Below are positions 9,012 to 17,869 of a stretch of DNA of 62,232 nucleotides, one piece after another. The notes beneath the pieces were generated by a model. It saw only the letters and a list, made by a program, of their open reading frames with translations, was not told the DNA's origin and ran no database searches. Location: assembly GCA_016293535.1 (NCBI GenBank), contig JAEDEB010000004.1:1-62232 (forward strand). Reading direction: 5' to 3'. The DNA comes from Bacteroidales bacterium (lineage in GTDB: Bacteria; Bacteroidota; Bacteroidia; Bacteroidales; UBA932). Both the position numbers and the translations under genes were made by a program. Numbering within the stretch: the stretch's first letter is position 1; every line of letters begins with the position of its first letter.

Positions 9012-10079
9012 TTACTGAATACCCTTGATTCTCATAAATTTAAGTGCCTTGAGCAGCAAAACGGGGAGAGATTTGTGTTCGTTTCTTTTCTTGAGATTCA
9101 AATATATGCCGAGCTTTTCCGAAAGAGGAATCTTGAAAGTCTCGACAAACTCTATGAGGGAGCCGTCCGGGTCCTCGACATATGTAAAATGGCCGTCCGC
9201 CTTGTCCATCTTGAAGTCCTCGCCACCGTCGCACACGAAATCGTGTCCAAGGGCCAGAGCCCTCTCGCGTATTCCCTTCATGTTCTTGACGTCGAAGCAG
9301 ATCTGGATAAAACCGGGATCACCCCACCAGCGTCCTTCGAAGAGTTTGACCGGAGTCCTGTCGAGAGCCTGGACCAATTCTATGTGTCCGGGCCCATATA
9401 CAGGCGAAAGCGGACCCTCCGGAGCGGCGCTGCGGGAAAGAAGCACCCTGCGGAAACGGCCGTTGCCGCCGTTGAGGTTCTTGAAGTCATCGAAAACATC
9501 AGTCCTGTCATACTCGACGGTATCGAAGCCGAGGAGACGGGAATAGAAGTCCATCGACCTGTCCATGTCTGATACGCCGAGAAGTTCGCCGTCGATGCCG
9601 CCGGTAGGAAGGCCGAGTTCCATGAACCTGAATCCGTCCTCGACTATGTCGAATACGTTTCCATAAGGATCGCTGATGAAGAAATGGCTGCGTCCCTGCG
9701 GCGTAGCAACAATCTCGCAGAGCACCGAGGCTCCCTCGAGGGATTTGAAATGAAGGTAGGCCCTGTTGATGTCAAGCGTCTTCACGCGACCCGCGAATGT
9801 CCCGAGGTCGCCAAGGCAGGCAGGCTGCTCCATCTGATGGATATTGCCATCCATAGGCTGCCAGATCTCGAATCCGCCTCCGCCCTGAAGATTGACGGCA
9901 AGAACAGCCCTGCGCCGGCGGGGCTTTCCACCGGTATACGGAAGCATGCGTTCCGCCACACCGTCCGCGTCAGCCATCATCACGTCACATCCGAAGGCCT
10001 TGATATACCAGTTGTAGGCTTCCACCACATCTGTAACGCCCACACCGATCTGTTGAATTCCACAAATAATTGTATCCAT
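9012..10079 (-). CDS. Two-domain VOC (glyoxalase/dioxygenase fold) protein
   Basis: A 355-residue protein with two vicinal-oxygen-chelate units. The first begins IQQIGVGVTDVVEAYNWYIK; the second begins LLGVSDMDRSMDFYSRLLGF and includes GHIELVQ and DPDGSLIEFVE, where metal-binding His and Glu residues are expected. The last 45 residues are basic and extend past the fold. The ATG at 10079 is chosen; an upstream TTG at 10100 would add seven residues. Enzymes of this fold include glyoxalases, ring-cleaving dioxygenases and epimerases; nothing here fixes the reaction. The next gene upstream on the same strand is an SDR, so the pair may modify one small molecule. Confidence 0.8.
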   Translation of the reverse strand: MDTIICGIQQIGVGVTDVVEAYNWYIKAFGCDVMMADADGVAERMLPYTGGKPRRRRAVLAVNLQGGGGFEIWQPMDGNIHQMEQPACLGDLGTFAGRVKTLDINRAYLHFKSLEGASVLCEIVATPQGRSHFFISDPYGNVFDIVEDGFRFMELGLPTGGIDGELLGVSDMDRSMDFYSRLLGFDTVEYDRTDVFDDFKNLNGGNGRFRRVLLSRSAAPEGPLSPVYGPGHIELVQALDRTPVKLFEGRWWGDPGFIQICFDVKNMKGIRERALALGHDFVCDGGEDFKMDKADGHFTYVEDPDGSLIEFVETFKIPLSEKLGIYLNLKKRNEHKSLPVLLLKALKFMRIKGIQ

Positions 10080-10166
10080 ACGATAAATACTATTACTCAA
10101 GTTTCGCCAGTTGATAATTATCTGTCATTTTGATATTTGTGCTTCTTGCGAAACCAAATGCGACTA

Positions 10167-10961
10167 TCAGGTAGCCGAAACCTTTCCGGCCAGTTTGAAG
10201 AAGAGGGCCGGGCAATATTTCTTTATATACACCATCAGGAGCTCCACTCCGCCGATAAGCTGCACGCGGCGGCCCCTGTCAATGGCGTGCACTGCCTTCG
10301 CTGCACATCTGTCCACATCCATACCCTTGGCCTGACCCGGATCCATCTTCGAATATGAGGACCCGTCACCGAGAACTGCGCTTCTGCTGATCTGGGTATT
10401 GATACGGCCCGGAACCAGGAAGGTGACCCTCAGGTTCGGATTCTCAAGCTGCAGGGATTCGAACCAGCCGTGAAGGGCATGTTTGGCTGCACAGTAGCCA
10501 GAACGCAGAGGGAAACCGAAGAGTCCTGAGATGGAGGTCGTGACTGCTATGCTCACCCTCCTGTCCCCGCGCAGCTGGTCAGCCAGGCAGACGGTCAGGC
10601 ATACAGGCCCGAAAAAGTCTGTTTCCATAATCTTCCTGTCCACTTCCAGCCCGGTTTCCAAGGCAAGCGAGCGCTGGGAAATACCGGCATTGAGCACAAT
10701 CACGTCAAAGAGTATCTCCTGTCGCGAAATCTTTGCAGCAAATTCCCTTACCGACTGTTCAGAAGAAAAATCCACGGTATATGTCCTCGCATATTCCGCT
10801 CCCGATTTGAGGCATCTCCTGCACACGTCCCCCAGCCTGTCCGCCCTGCGGGCAGCAAGATGGAGCCGGGCGCCGAGAACTGCATAACGGAGGGCAATTG
10901 CTTCCCCTATGCCTGAACTCGCTCCTGTAACGAGTACGTTCTTTCCTCTGTAATCCTTCAT
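10167..10961 (-). CDS. SDR-family oxidoreductase
   Basis: A 264-residue short-chain dehydrogenase. TGASSGIG is at residues 12-19, NAG at 91-93, and the catalytic residues are Ser143, Tyr156 and Lys160 (YCAAK). Compared with the SDR at the window start it has a longer C terminus with a hydrophobic stretch (LLMVYIKKYCPALFFKLAG), as in SDRs that act on lipids or steroids at the membrane. It is 23 nt after korB and 87 nt before the VOC gene on the same strand. Substrate unknown; a lipid or sterol-like compound is a guess from the tail. Confidence 0.88.
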   Translation of the reverse strand: MKDYRGKNVLVTGASSGIGEAIALRYAVLGARLHLAARRADRLGDVCRRCLKSGAEYARTYTVDFSSEQSVREFAAKISRQEILFDVIVLNAGISQRSLALETGLEVDRKIMETDFFGPVCLTVCLADQLRGDRRVSIAVTTSISGLFGFPLRSGYCAAKHALHGWFESLQLENPNLRVTFLVPGRINTQISRSAVLGDGSSYSKMDPGQAKGMDVDRCAAKAVHAIDRGRRVQLIGGVELLMVYIKKYCPALFFKLAGKVSAT

Positions 10962-10984
10962 TTACTCTTTCCGAGCTTATGTTA

Positions 10985-12004
10985 CTACTCCACCGTCCAG
11001 GTGCTTCCGCTGTGAAGTAGATCGTCCACGCAATGAATCTTGGACTTTGCAGTAACCTCCTCCACCTGATTGCGTACGCCCTCATCGTAGGTAATGTCCT
11101 CCACGTCGCGGATGACACCGAGGGCTACCGGAAGGTCCGGACCCTTCATGTCGGCCAGCATCATATGCACACCCATATATTGCGAATGCGCATCGTGGAC
11201 GAGAATCTCGTCGAGGGTATGGCCGTCCTCGCCTATGGTCACAGCCTTAAGGCTCATGCCGTCGAGTATGATGCCCTTGTCGCGGTTCTTTCCGAAAATC
11301 ATCTTCTCGCCGTTGCGAAGGACTATGGTACGGTCCGCCCTTACTGCGGGATCTGAAAGGCTCTTATGCGCTCCATCATTGAATATCACGCAGTTTGTGA
11401 GCATTTCCATCACGGATGCACCCTTGTGGAGGGCCGCCTGGGTCATAATCTCCTCGTTAAGTTTCAGTTCCACGTCAAGACTGCGGGCGAAGAAGGTACC
11501 CTTTGCTCCGAGAACGAGACTTCCCGGATTGAAAGGATGTTCTACCGTTCCGTACGGAGATGTCTTGGTTATGGCCCCGAGTTTCGAGGTCGGGGAATAC
11601 TGTCCCTTGGTCAGGCCGTAAATCTGGTTGTTGAAGAGAACTATGTTTATGTCCACGTTTCTTCTGATTGCGTGGATAAAATGGTTTCCTCCAATAGCGA
11701 GAGCATCACCGTCGCCGCAGGCCTGCCAGATGGCAAGGTCCGGGTTCGCAACCTTGATTCCCGTAGAGATCGCGGTTGCGCGTCCATGAATGCTGTGGAA
11801 ACCGTAAGTGTCCATATAGTACGGAAGTCGTGACGAACATCCGATTCCGGATACGACGACGAAGTTCTCCTTCTCGTAATCGAGGGCCTTGCTTACGCGT
11901 GGAAGTGCCCTCTGAAGCGCTGCGAGGACTGCGTGGTCGCCGCAACCCGGGCACCAGCGCACTTCCTGATCGCTCTTGAAATCCTTGAATGTAAGATCTG
12001 TCAT
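10985..12004 (-). CDS. korB: 2-oxoacid:ferredoxin oxidoreductase, beta subunit
   Basis: A 339-residue thiamine-diphosphate-binding beta subunit. WCPGCGDHAVLAAL near the N terminus and CGDGDALAIGGNH are the cofactor and magnesium-binding motifs, and NNQIYGLTKGQYSPTS is a family signature. Together with the alpha subunit it oxidises a 2-oxoacid (2-oxoglutarate is most likely for this KorAB type) to acyl-CoA with reduction of ferredoxin. The ATG at 12004 overlaps the korA stop in an ATGA arrangement, which implies translational coupling; readings that start further upstream run into korA and are rejected. Confidence 0.93.
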   Translation of the reverse strand: MTDLTFKDFKSDQEVRWCPGCGDHAVLAALQRALPRVSKALDYEKENFVVVSGIGCSSRLPYYMDTYGFHSIHGRATAISTGIKVANPDLAIWQACGDGDALAIGGNHFIHAIRRNVDINIVLFNNQIYGLTKGQYSPTSKLGAITKTSPYGTVEHPFNPGSLVLGAKGTFFARSLDVELKLNEEIMTQAALHKGASVMEMLTNCVIFNDGAHKSLSDPAVRADRTIVLRNGEKMIFGKNRDKGIILDGMSLKAVTIGEDGHTLDEILVHDAHSQYMGVHMMLADMKGPDLPVALGVIRDVEDITYDEGVRNQVEEVTAKSKIHCVDDLLHSGSTWTVE

Positions 12005-13848
12005 CGCTGAATGTATCTGTTGATTGATTCCACAATTTCCTTTACGAGGAAAGGCTGTCCCTGAACCTTGTTGCACTGTACGAACTCCATCTCCGGATAG
12101 AGGTTGCGCAGATATGCCGCAAACTGTCCGCTGTTGAGTTCGCAAACGAGTATCCTCTTGAAACCGCTGAAGACCTCTGCGGTATTGGAAGGGACAGGAA
12201 AGATGTAGTCGAAATGCGCGAAAGCTACTTCCTTTCCTGACTTTCTGACCTCATTGACCGCGGAGAGTATGTGTCCGTAGGTGCCACCCCAGCCCACTAC
12301 GAGAAGTTCGCCCTGGGCCGGGCCGTCCAGAGCGAGTGCCGGAATGCTGTCCGCAATCCTGAGCACCTTCTCATATCGTTCCCTGACCATAAGCTCGTGG
12401 TTCGCAGGGTCGGAAGAGAGCACTCCGTTGTGGTTCTTCTCAAGTCCTCCCACACGGTGTTCGAATCCCTTCATTCCAGGCACCGCCCACTTTCTGACAA
12501 GAGTCTGAGGGTCCCTCTCGAAAGGCTTGAACTTGCCGTCCTCGGGAAGGGTTTCAGCAAAAGGAGGCTTGATTTCAGGATAATCCGACATGGACGGTAT
12601 GAGCCAAGGCTCAGAGCCGTTCCCGAGGAAACCCTCCGAAAGGAGCATCACCGGAGTCATATGCTCTACGGCTATCCTGGCCGCTTCGAAAGCCGCATCG
12701 AAACAGTGTGCAGGAGAATGGGCTGCAACCACGGGAACCGGGCACTCACCGTTCCTTCCGTAGAGGGCCTGGTTGAGGTCTGTCTGCTCAGTCTTGGTCG
12801 GGATTCCTGTGGACGGGCCGGCCCTCTGTACATCGACCACTACAAGAGGAAGTTCGGTCATAACCGCAAGTCCGAGGGCTTCGGACTTGAGGGAAAGACC
12901 TGGGCCGGAAGTCGTAGTGACAGCAAGGCTGCCCGCATAGGCGGCGCCTATTGCAGTGCATATGCCGGCAATTTCGTCCTCAGCCTGGACCGTCTTGGCA
13001 CCCAGCGATTTATGTATTGCAAGTTCTTCAAGGATGCCTGTTGCCGGAGTTATAGGATAGGAGCCGCAGAAAAGAGGGAGTCCTGATTTCTCGGAGGCGG
13101 CAAGGAGTCCCCAGGCGGTAGCCTGGTTTCCCGTAATGTTCCTGTAAGTGCCCTTCTTCTTTGGTGTAGGCTCTATCTTGTAGGTATTTGGAATAGCCTG
13201 GATGTTGGCTGCGTAATTGAAACCGTCACTGAGGACCTTCCTGTTGGGGGCAATCACTTCAGGATGTTTCTTTGCGAACTTTCTCTCAAGATAGCTGAAG
13301 ATGTACTCGAGAGGACGGCTGTAGATGAAGCAGGCCATTCCAAGAGTGAACATATTCTTGCACTTGAGCATAGCCTTCTGGTCTAAACCGCTGTCCTTTA
13401 GACTTTCCAGGGTCAGGCTGGTTATCGGGGCAACGATGAGAGTCCTGTCCTCGACCTTGAGTTCCTCGAAAGGATTCTCCGTCCGGAAGCCGGCCTTCTT
13501 CATTCCCGCCTCGTCGAAAGCGTCATCGTCCACAAGTATCATAGCCGTAGGCTTGCACCATTTCGCATTGGCCTTGAGCGCGGCTGGATTCATCGCCACG
13601 AGGAGATCGCAGAAATCTCCCGGAGTAGTTACATTGTCGCTTCCAATATGGACCTGGAAGCCGGAAACGCCAGATACCGTACCGTGTGGCGCGCGTATCT
13701 CCGCAGGGTAATCAGGAAAAGTCGAAAGCCCATTCCCAAAAATGGCCGACGTATCTGCAAAAAGAGACCCGGTCAGCTGCATGCCATCACCGGAGTCTCC
13801 TGCAAACCTGATTACAACATCTTCGGTATCAATTACTTTGTGTTGCAT
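12001..13848 (-). CDS. korA: 2-oxoacid:ferredoxin oxidoreductase, fused gamma-alpha subunit
   Basis: A 615-residue subunit. The first ~190 residues form the gamma domain (FAGDSGDGMQLTGSLFA, then APHGTVSGVSGFQVHIG). The alpha domain follows from about residue 235 (GNQATAWGLLAASEKSGLPL), with GSYPITPAT, QAEDEIAGICTAIGAAYAG and TTTSGPGLSLKSEALGLA. The fused gamma-alpha order is the usual one for KorA of Bacteroidota. It pairs with korB, whose start overlaps its stop. The enzyme links a 2-oxoacid to ferredoxin, and in anaerobes can run in either direction. No clear promoter was seen in the 36 nt before the gene, so it may be read from the bamA-ompH side. Confidence 0.93.
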   Translation of the reverse strand: MQHKVIDTEDVVIRFAGDSGDGMQLTGSLFADTSAIFGNGLSTFPDYPAEIRAPHGTVSGVSGFQVHIGSDNVTTPGDFCDLLVAMNPAALKANAKWCKPTAMILVDDDAFDEAGMKKAGFRTENPFEELKVEDRTLIVAPITSLTLESLKDSGLDQKAMLKCKNMFTLGMACFIYSRPLEYIFSYLERKFAKKHPEVIAPNRKVLSDGFNYAANIQAIPNTYKIEPTPKKKGTYRNITGNQATAWGLLAASEKSGLPLFCGSYPITPATGILEELAIHKSLGAKTVQAEDEIAGICTAIGAAYAGSLAVTTTSGPGLSLKSEALGLAVMTELPLVVVDVQRAGPSTGIPTKTEQTDLNQALYGRNGECPVPVVAAHSPAHCFDAAFEAARIAVEHMTPVMLLSEGFLGNGSEPWLIPSMSDYPEIKPPFAETLPEDGKFKPFERDPQTLVRKWAVPGMKGFEHRVGGLEKNHNGVLSSDPANHELMVRERYEKVLRIADSIPALALDGPAQGELLVVGWGGTYGHILSAVNEVRKSGKEVAFAHFDYIFPVPSNTAEVFSGFKRILVCELNSGQFAAYLRNLYPEMEFVQCNKVQGQPFLVKEIVESINRYIQR

Positions 13849-13884
13849 TTGGTGTTATTCTTTTTGCCTTGAACGGCTCATTCC

Positions 13885-14457
13885 TTACATTGCCTGGGGT
13901 GCCGACTGAGCCTTTGCCTGGAGCTCGGCCTGGAGACTTTCCATGGTTCTGTCCTCAGGGATTCCGAGTGCCGTCCTCGCTGCAGGGGTAAGATCAATGC
14001 TCTGCTCCGCATCGATATAGAGAGCTGACTGGATGTCGAAAACATAGATGAGTCCCTGCTCCTTTGCTATGGTGCGGACTGTCTCCTGAGCCTTCTGGTA
14101 GATAGGAGCCATCAGCTGCTGCTGGAGCTGCTGGAGTTCAGCCTGTGCAGACTGCTCGAATTCCTGGATTCTCTGCTGCATGTCAGAAAGTTCCTTCTCC
14201 TTGCTCTGGAGTATCGAAGGGGTCCATGTAGCTTTCTTCTGTTCATACTGCTGGTACTTGGTCTGGAACTCCTCGATCATGCTCTGATAGGTCTCCTGAG
14301 TTTCCTGACCTGCTGCATCCGACTTGGTGCGGGCCTCATCCATTTCAGGCATCAACTGTACGAGTTCACTGAAGTTGACATGCCCGAACTTGAGAGTCTG
14401 AGCTGAAAGAGCCGAGCATACGAGGGCTGCAGCTGCAAGCAAACATACTTTTTTCAT
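13885..14457 (-). CDS. OmpH/Skp-family periplasmic chaperone
   Basis: A 190-residue exported protein: a signal peptide (MKKVCLLAAAALVCSALSAQ) is followed by KFGHVNFSELVQLMPEMDEA, the typical Skp/OmpH start of the mature protein. A long Glu/Gln-rich coiled coil follows (about residues 45-125), the tentacle region that holds unfolded outer-membrane proteins. The C-terminal part has GLIYVFDIQ and DLTPAARTALGI, as in family members. It is directly downstream of bamA, the usual place for it. The ATG at 14457 is preferred over a longer frame because it starts the signal peptide. A second, membrane-anchored paralogue is at 19577-20191. Confidence 0.9.
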   Translation of the reverse strand: MKKVCLLAAAALVCSALSAQTLKFGHVNFSELVQLMPEMDEARTKSDAAGQETQETYQSMIEEFQTKYQQYEQKKATWTPSILQSKEKELSDMQQRIQEFEQSAQAELQQLQQQLMAPIYQKAQETVRTIAKEQGLIYVFDIQSALYIDAEQSIDLTPAARTALGIPEDRTMESLQAELQAKAQSAPQAM

Positions 14458-14511
14458 ATTGTTTCGATTTTGATTGTTTTCCTTGTTGTTCAAACTTCCT
14501 GCCGTTTCATC

Positions 14512-17097
14512 CTAGAACTGCTGTCCTATGACGAAATGGAACTGGCTGCCGCCATTGGTCTTGTCGTCGAAACCGTATCCCCAGTCCACTCCGAGAAGGC
14601 CTATCATAGGGAGGAAGACCCTGACGCCGACACCTGCGGAGCGCTTGATCTGGAAAGGATTGAAGTCTTTCACATCCGACCAGCAGTTACCTCCTTCAAG
14701 GAAGGCGAGCACGAAAATCGTCGACTGAGGCTGGAGGACTACAGGATAGCGCAGTTCGACGGTAAACTTGTCATATATGTAACCTGCATAGGCCTGGGTA
14801 CCGTTGTCGGTGTATATGGTCTTTGTGAGCGAATAGTTCTCGTAACCGCGGAGGGATATCACGTCAGCTCCGTAGGTATTGTAACCGGACATACCGTCAC
14901 CACCGACTATGAAGCCCTCGAAAGGAGAATATCCCCATCTCTTGTTGTAACGTCCGAGGTATCCGAACTGGACTCCCGCCCTGAGTACGAGGTCTCCAAC
15001 AAGCTTGGTGTAGATGTCACCCTTGAAGGTCCACTTGTGGTACTCTATCCATTTATATCGGGTGTCTGAAGACTGCTTGCTGTAGTCAATCTCATTCCAC
15101 TTGCGTATTGCAGGTTTGCCGTTCTCGTCAAGGCTGCCCCAGTCCTTCTTCCTGAGCAGGGAGTAAGGAGGAGTCAGCTGCAGGGAGAGGGAGAAGTCCG
15201 AACCCTGGCGCGGATAGATCTGCTGGTCGGTGGAATTCCTCTGAAGGCTGATCTGATAGTTGAGGTTGTGGGAAATTCCCGTATTGAACATGAAATAGTA
15301 ATTCCAGTTCTGCAGCTTATAGGTCTGCCAGCTGAGCTGGTTGTAAAGCACGAAGTAGTTGTCCGGCCATTTGAGGCGTGTTCCTATGCCCGCCGCAAAT
15401 CCGTACACCTCCATGAACTCGTCATTGTTCTTGATACCGAGATAGAGATAGGAGTTGGTCTGACGGGTATAGTAAGCGGAAAGGTTGAGCGAGGTTGGCT
15501 TCTTTCCGAAGAGCCAAGGCTCCATGAAGTTCGCCGAGAGGCTTGTATAATATGTACCGTTGGTCTGGAACCTGAAAGAGAGGTTCTGGGCGTCGCCAAG
15601 CGGTACCGGTCTCCATGCCGTCTTGTCGAAGAACCTGCGGGTGGAGAAATTGTTGAAGCTGACTCCGACGGTCGCCACAAAGGTGTTGGCTCCCCATCCT
15701 CCGGAAAGTTCGAGCTGGCTGGAAGGTTTCTCCGTGACGTTATATACAATATCGACGGTATTGTTGAGCGGATTCGGAAGTATGGAATATCCCTTGGCCG
15801 GATCTGCAATGGACTCAGGGTCGAACTGTCCCATCGAAGCGATTTCACGTATGGACCTTTCGAACTCGGTCTGGCTAAAAAGATAGCCCGGACGGGTAAA
15901 TACCTGACGGCGCACCACCCTTTCGTTGGTAAGGTCATTTCCGTTGATTATGATGTTGTTGATAGTCGCAGGCTTGCCCTCGACTATGCGCATCTCGACA
16001 TCCACGGAATCACCCTCGATGTTGAGTTCGACGGGCTGGATATTGAAGAAAAGGTAACCGTTGTCCCTGTAGAGCTTGGAGATGTCGTATTCGTTCTGCT
16101 TTCCTCCGCCGTAGAGACGCTTCTCCATGGTCACGACGTCATATACGTCTCCCTTCTTGATGTTGAGTATGCCGCTGAGGTCATCGGAGGAGTAAACCGA
16201 GTTTCCTGTCCAGGTGATGTCCCTGAAATAGTATTGCTTTCCCTCGTCGAAGGTGAAGTCTATCTGAAGACGGTTCGGCTGGGAAGTCGAATCCTTCGGA
16301 GGAAGCAGGTACATCGTATCCTTGACTATCCTCGCATCGCGGAATCCGGACTCGTTGAACTTGCTGATGAGGTTCTTCTTGTCGTTCGGGTATTCCTTTT
16401 CGTTGAACTTCTTGGAACTGAAGAAGCTGACGAGCCTTCTGTCCTTGGTCTTCTTCATCGCCATCGCGAGCTTCACGTCCTTGACGTGTTCGTTGCCGGT
16501 GAAGGTGATGGTGCGGACCTTGATCTTCTCGCCGCGGTCCACCGCAAAATTGACCCTGATTGCACCGTTGATGACTGTATCAACCTTGGTCTGGACCGTC
16601 ACCTTGGTATTCTGGAAGCCCTTTTCCTTATAGAACCTCGTTATGATGTCGGAAGCGGTCTTCGCCACATATTCGGAATACTCTCCTCCCCTGCGGAGAC
16701 TGAGCCTTTCGTTGAGGTCCTTCTGCTCTCCGCTCTTGACTCCGGAGAAGGTCCACCTGGAGACTCTCGGACGTTCCTTGATCCTGATTCTGAAATATGC
16801 TGAATCCCTGTTCTCCGAAAGGCCGTCGATGCTTATCTCCACATCCTCGAAATACCTCTGCAGCCAGAGCCTCTGGACAATCTGGGAGATATCTTCACCA
16901 GGAACCGTAACCTCGTTTCCGACCATAAGACCGGTCTGCTGAATTATCTGCTGGTCGCTGAAATAATTGTTTCCCTCGACAGTGACTCTGCCGACCTTGT
17001 ATTTCTTCGGGTTGTTGTAATCCACGACAACTCCCTGAGCCATTGCCGAAAAGGACAGGATCAGGAAGAGAACGGAAGCAACGACTCTGTTAATCAT
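14512..17097 (-). CDS. bamA: Outer-membrane protein assembly factor BamA
   Basis: An 861-residue Omp85 protein. After a signal peptide (LFLILSFSAMAQG) come five POTRA repeats (roughly residues 30-430), then a C-terminal 16-strand barrel ending in ...FHFVIGQQF with a terminal Phe. The stretch VGVRVFLPMIGLLGVDWGYGF matches the conserved barrel end with the VRGF-like loop upstream (ISLRGYENYS). It inserts beta-barrel proteins into the outer membrane with BamD (24911-25804 here). The ATG at 17097 is chosen over GTG at 17109. A TATATTTG element at 17125-17132 suggests its own promoter besides read-through from uppS. The downstream OmpH gene completes the usual neighbourhood. Confidence 0.96.
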   Translation of the reverse strand: MINRVVASVLFLILSFSAMAQGVVVDYNNPKKYKVGRVTVEGNNYFSDQQIIQQTGLMVGNEVTVPGEDISQIVQRLWLQRYFEDVEISIDGLSENRDSAYFRIRIKERPRVSRWTFSGVKSGEQKDLNERLSLRRGGEYSEYVAKTASDIITRFYKEKGFQNTKVTVQTKVDTVINGAIRVNFAVDRGEKIKVRTITFTGNEHVKDVKLAMAMKKTKDRRLVSFFSSKKFNEKEYPNDKKNLISKFNESGFRDARIVKDTMYLLPPKDSTSQPNRLQIDFTFDEGKQYYFRDITWTGNSVYSSDDLSGILNIKKGDVYDVVTMEKRLYGGGKQNEYDISKLYRDNGYLFFNIQPVELNIEGDSVDVEMRIVEGKPATINNIIINGNDLTNERVVRRQVFTRPGYLFSQTEFERSIREIASMGQFDPESIADPAKGYSILPNPLNNTVDIVYNVTEKPSSQLELSGGWGANTFVATVGVSFNNFSTRRFFDKTAWRPVPLGDAQNLSFRFQTNGTYYTSLSANFMEPWLFGKKPTSLNLSAYYTRQTNSYLYLGIKNNDEFMEVYGFAAGIGTRLKWPDNYFVLYNQLSWQTYKLQNWNYYFMFNTGISHNLNYQISLQRNSTDQQIYPRQGSDFSLSLQLTPPYSLLRKKDWGSLDENGKPAIRKWNEIDYSKQSSDTRYKWIEYHKWTFKGDIYTKLVGDLVLRAGVQFGYLGRYNKRWGYSPFEGFIVGGDGMSGYNTYGADVISLRGYENYSLTKTIYTDNGTQAYAGYIYDKFTVELRYPVVLQPQSTIFVLAFLEGGNCWSDVKDFNPFQIKRSAGVGVRVFLPMIGLLGVDWGYGFDDKTNGGSQFHFVIGQQF

Positions 17098-17124
17098 TCG
17101 CACGTTCACTAGGGTTTAAGTCTG

Positions 17125-17132
17125 CAAATATA
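17125..17132 (-). promoter_or_regulatory. Putative -7 element upstream of bamA
   Basis: TATATTTG on the minus strand, 28 nt before the bamA ATG, matches the TAnnTTTG consensus. No TTG was found at the right distance upstream, so only half of the promoter is supported. Confidence 0.45.
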
Positions 17133-17137
17133 AACAA

Positions 17138-17869
17138 TTATTTCACTTTTCCGTATCTGCGCTCCCTGCGGGCAAAATCCTCGAGAGCCGCGCGGAACTG
17201 GGGCTTGCGGAAATCCGGCCAGAGAGTATCGGTAAAGTAGAACTCGGAATATGCGCCCTGCCAGAGCAGATAATTGCTCAACCTGAGCTCGCCGGAAGTG
17301 CGTATGATGAGGTCCGGATCAGGGATTCCCGCAGTGACGAGATAGTTTCCGAAATCCTCCGTGTCCATGGTCCCGAGCGACTCGCGCCTCTCAGGATGGT
17401 CCGCAATTTCGAGCGCCAGCTTCTGCGCCGCCTGGAGTATGTCCCAGCGGCCGCTGTAACTGAGGAAGATGATGAGGGTCATCACCGAATTGCCCGCCGT
17501 CATTTCCATGCACCCGTCTATGGCCGCATTCAGCGCCGCTCCAAGACGGGCCCTGTTGCCCAGGACCACCATACGGACACCATTCTTCATAAAGGTGTCG
17601 ATTTCATTTTCTATGCACTTGGCCATCAGTTCCATAAGTGTAGAAACCTCGGTGTCGGGACGGTTCCAGTTCTCCTCCGAGAAGGCATATACCGACAGGT
17701 ACTTCACACCGGCCTCGACAGCCGCCTCGGTGCATGCCCTGACGCTTTCGACGCCCTCAAAATGTCCCATCACGCGTTCCTGCCCCCTTTCGCGGGCCCA
17801 CCGTCCGTTGCCGTCCATTATTATCGACACATGGACAGGCACCTTGCTTGAGCTTGTTATGTCATTCAT
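17138..17869 (-). CDS. uppS: Isoprenyl (undecaprenyl) diphosphate synthase
   Basis: A 243-residue cis-prenyltransferase. IIMDGNGRWA at residues 16-25 holds the catalytic Asp19; FSEENWNRP, DLIIRTSGE.RLSN and AYSEFYFTD.LWPDF are the further family motifs. It condenses isopentenyl diphosphate onto farnesyl diphosphate to make undecaprenyl diphosphate, the carrier lipid used by MraY and MurG encoded in the dcw cluster of this window. The ATG at 17869 is chosen; it overlaps the nadK stop by 8 nt, so translation is probably coupled. A GTG at 17890 would only lengthen the N terminus into nadK. Confidence 0.96.
   Translation of the reverse strand: MNDITSSSKVPVHVSIIMDGNGRWARERGQERVMGHFEGVESVRACTEAAVEAGVKYLSVYAFSEENWNRPDTEVSTLMELMAKCIENEIDTFMKNGVRMVVLGNRARLGAALNAAIDGCMEMTAGNSVMTLIIFLSYSGRWDILQAAQKLALEIADHPERRESLGTMDTEDFGNYLVTAGIPDPDLIIRTSGELRLSNYLLWQGAYSEFYFTDTLWPDFRKPQFRAALEDFARRERRYGKVK

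Noticed and set aside
15268..16803. Long open frame of 511 codons on the plus strand, opposite bamA
   Set aside because: Its product has no recognisable domain, and the opposite frame is a clear BamA. It results from codon bias.
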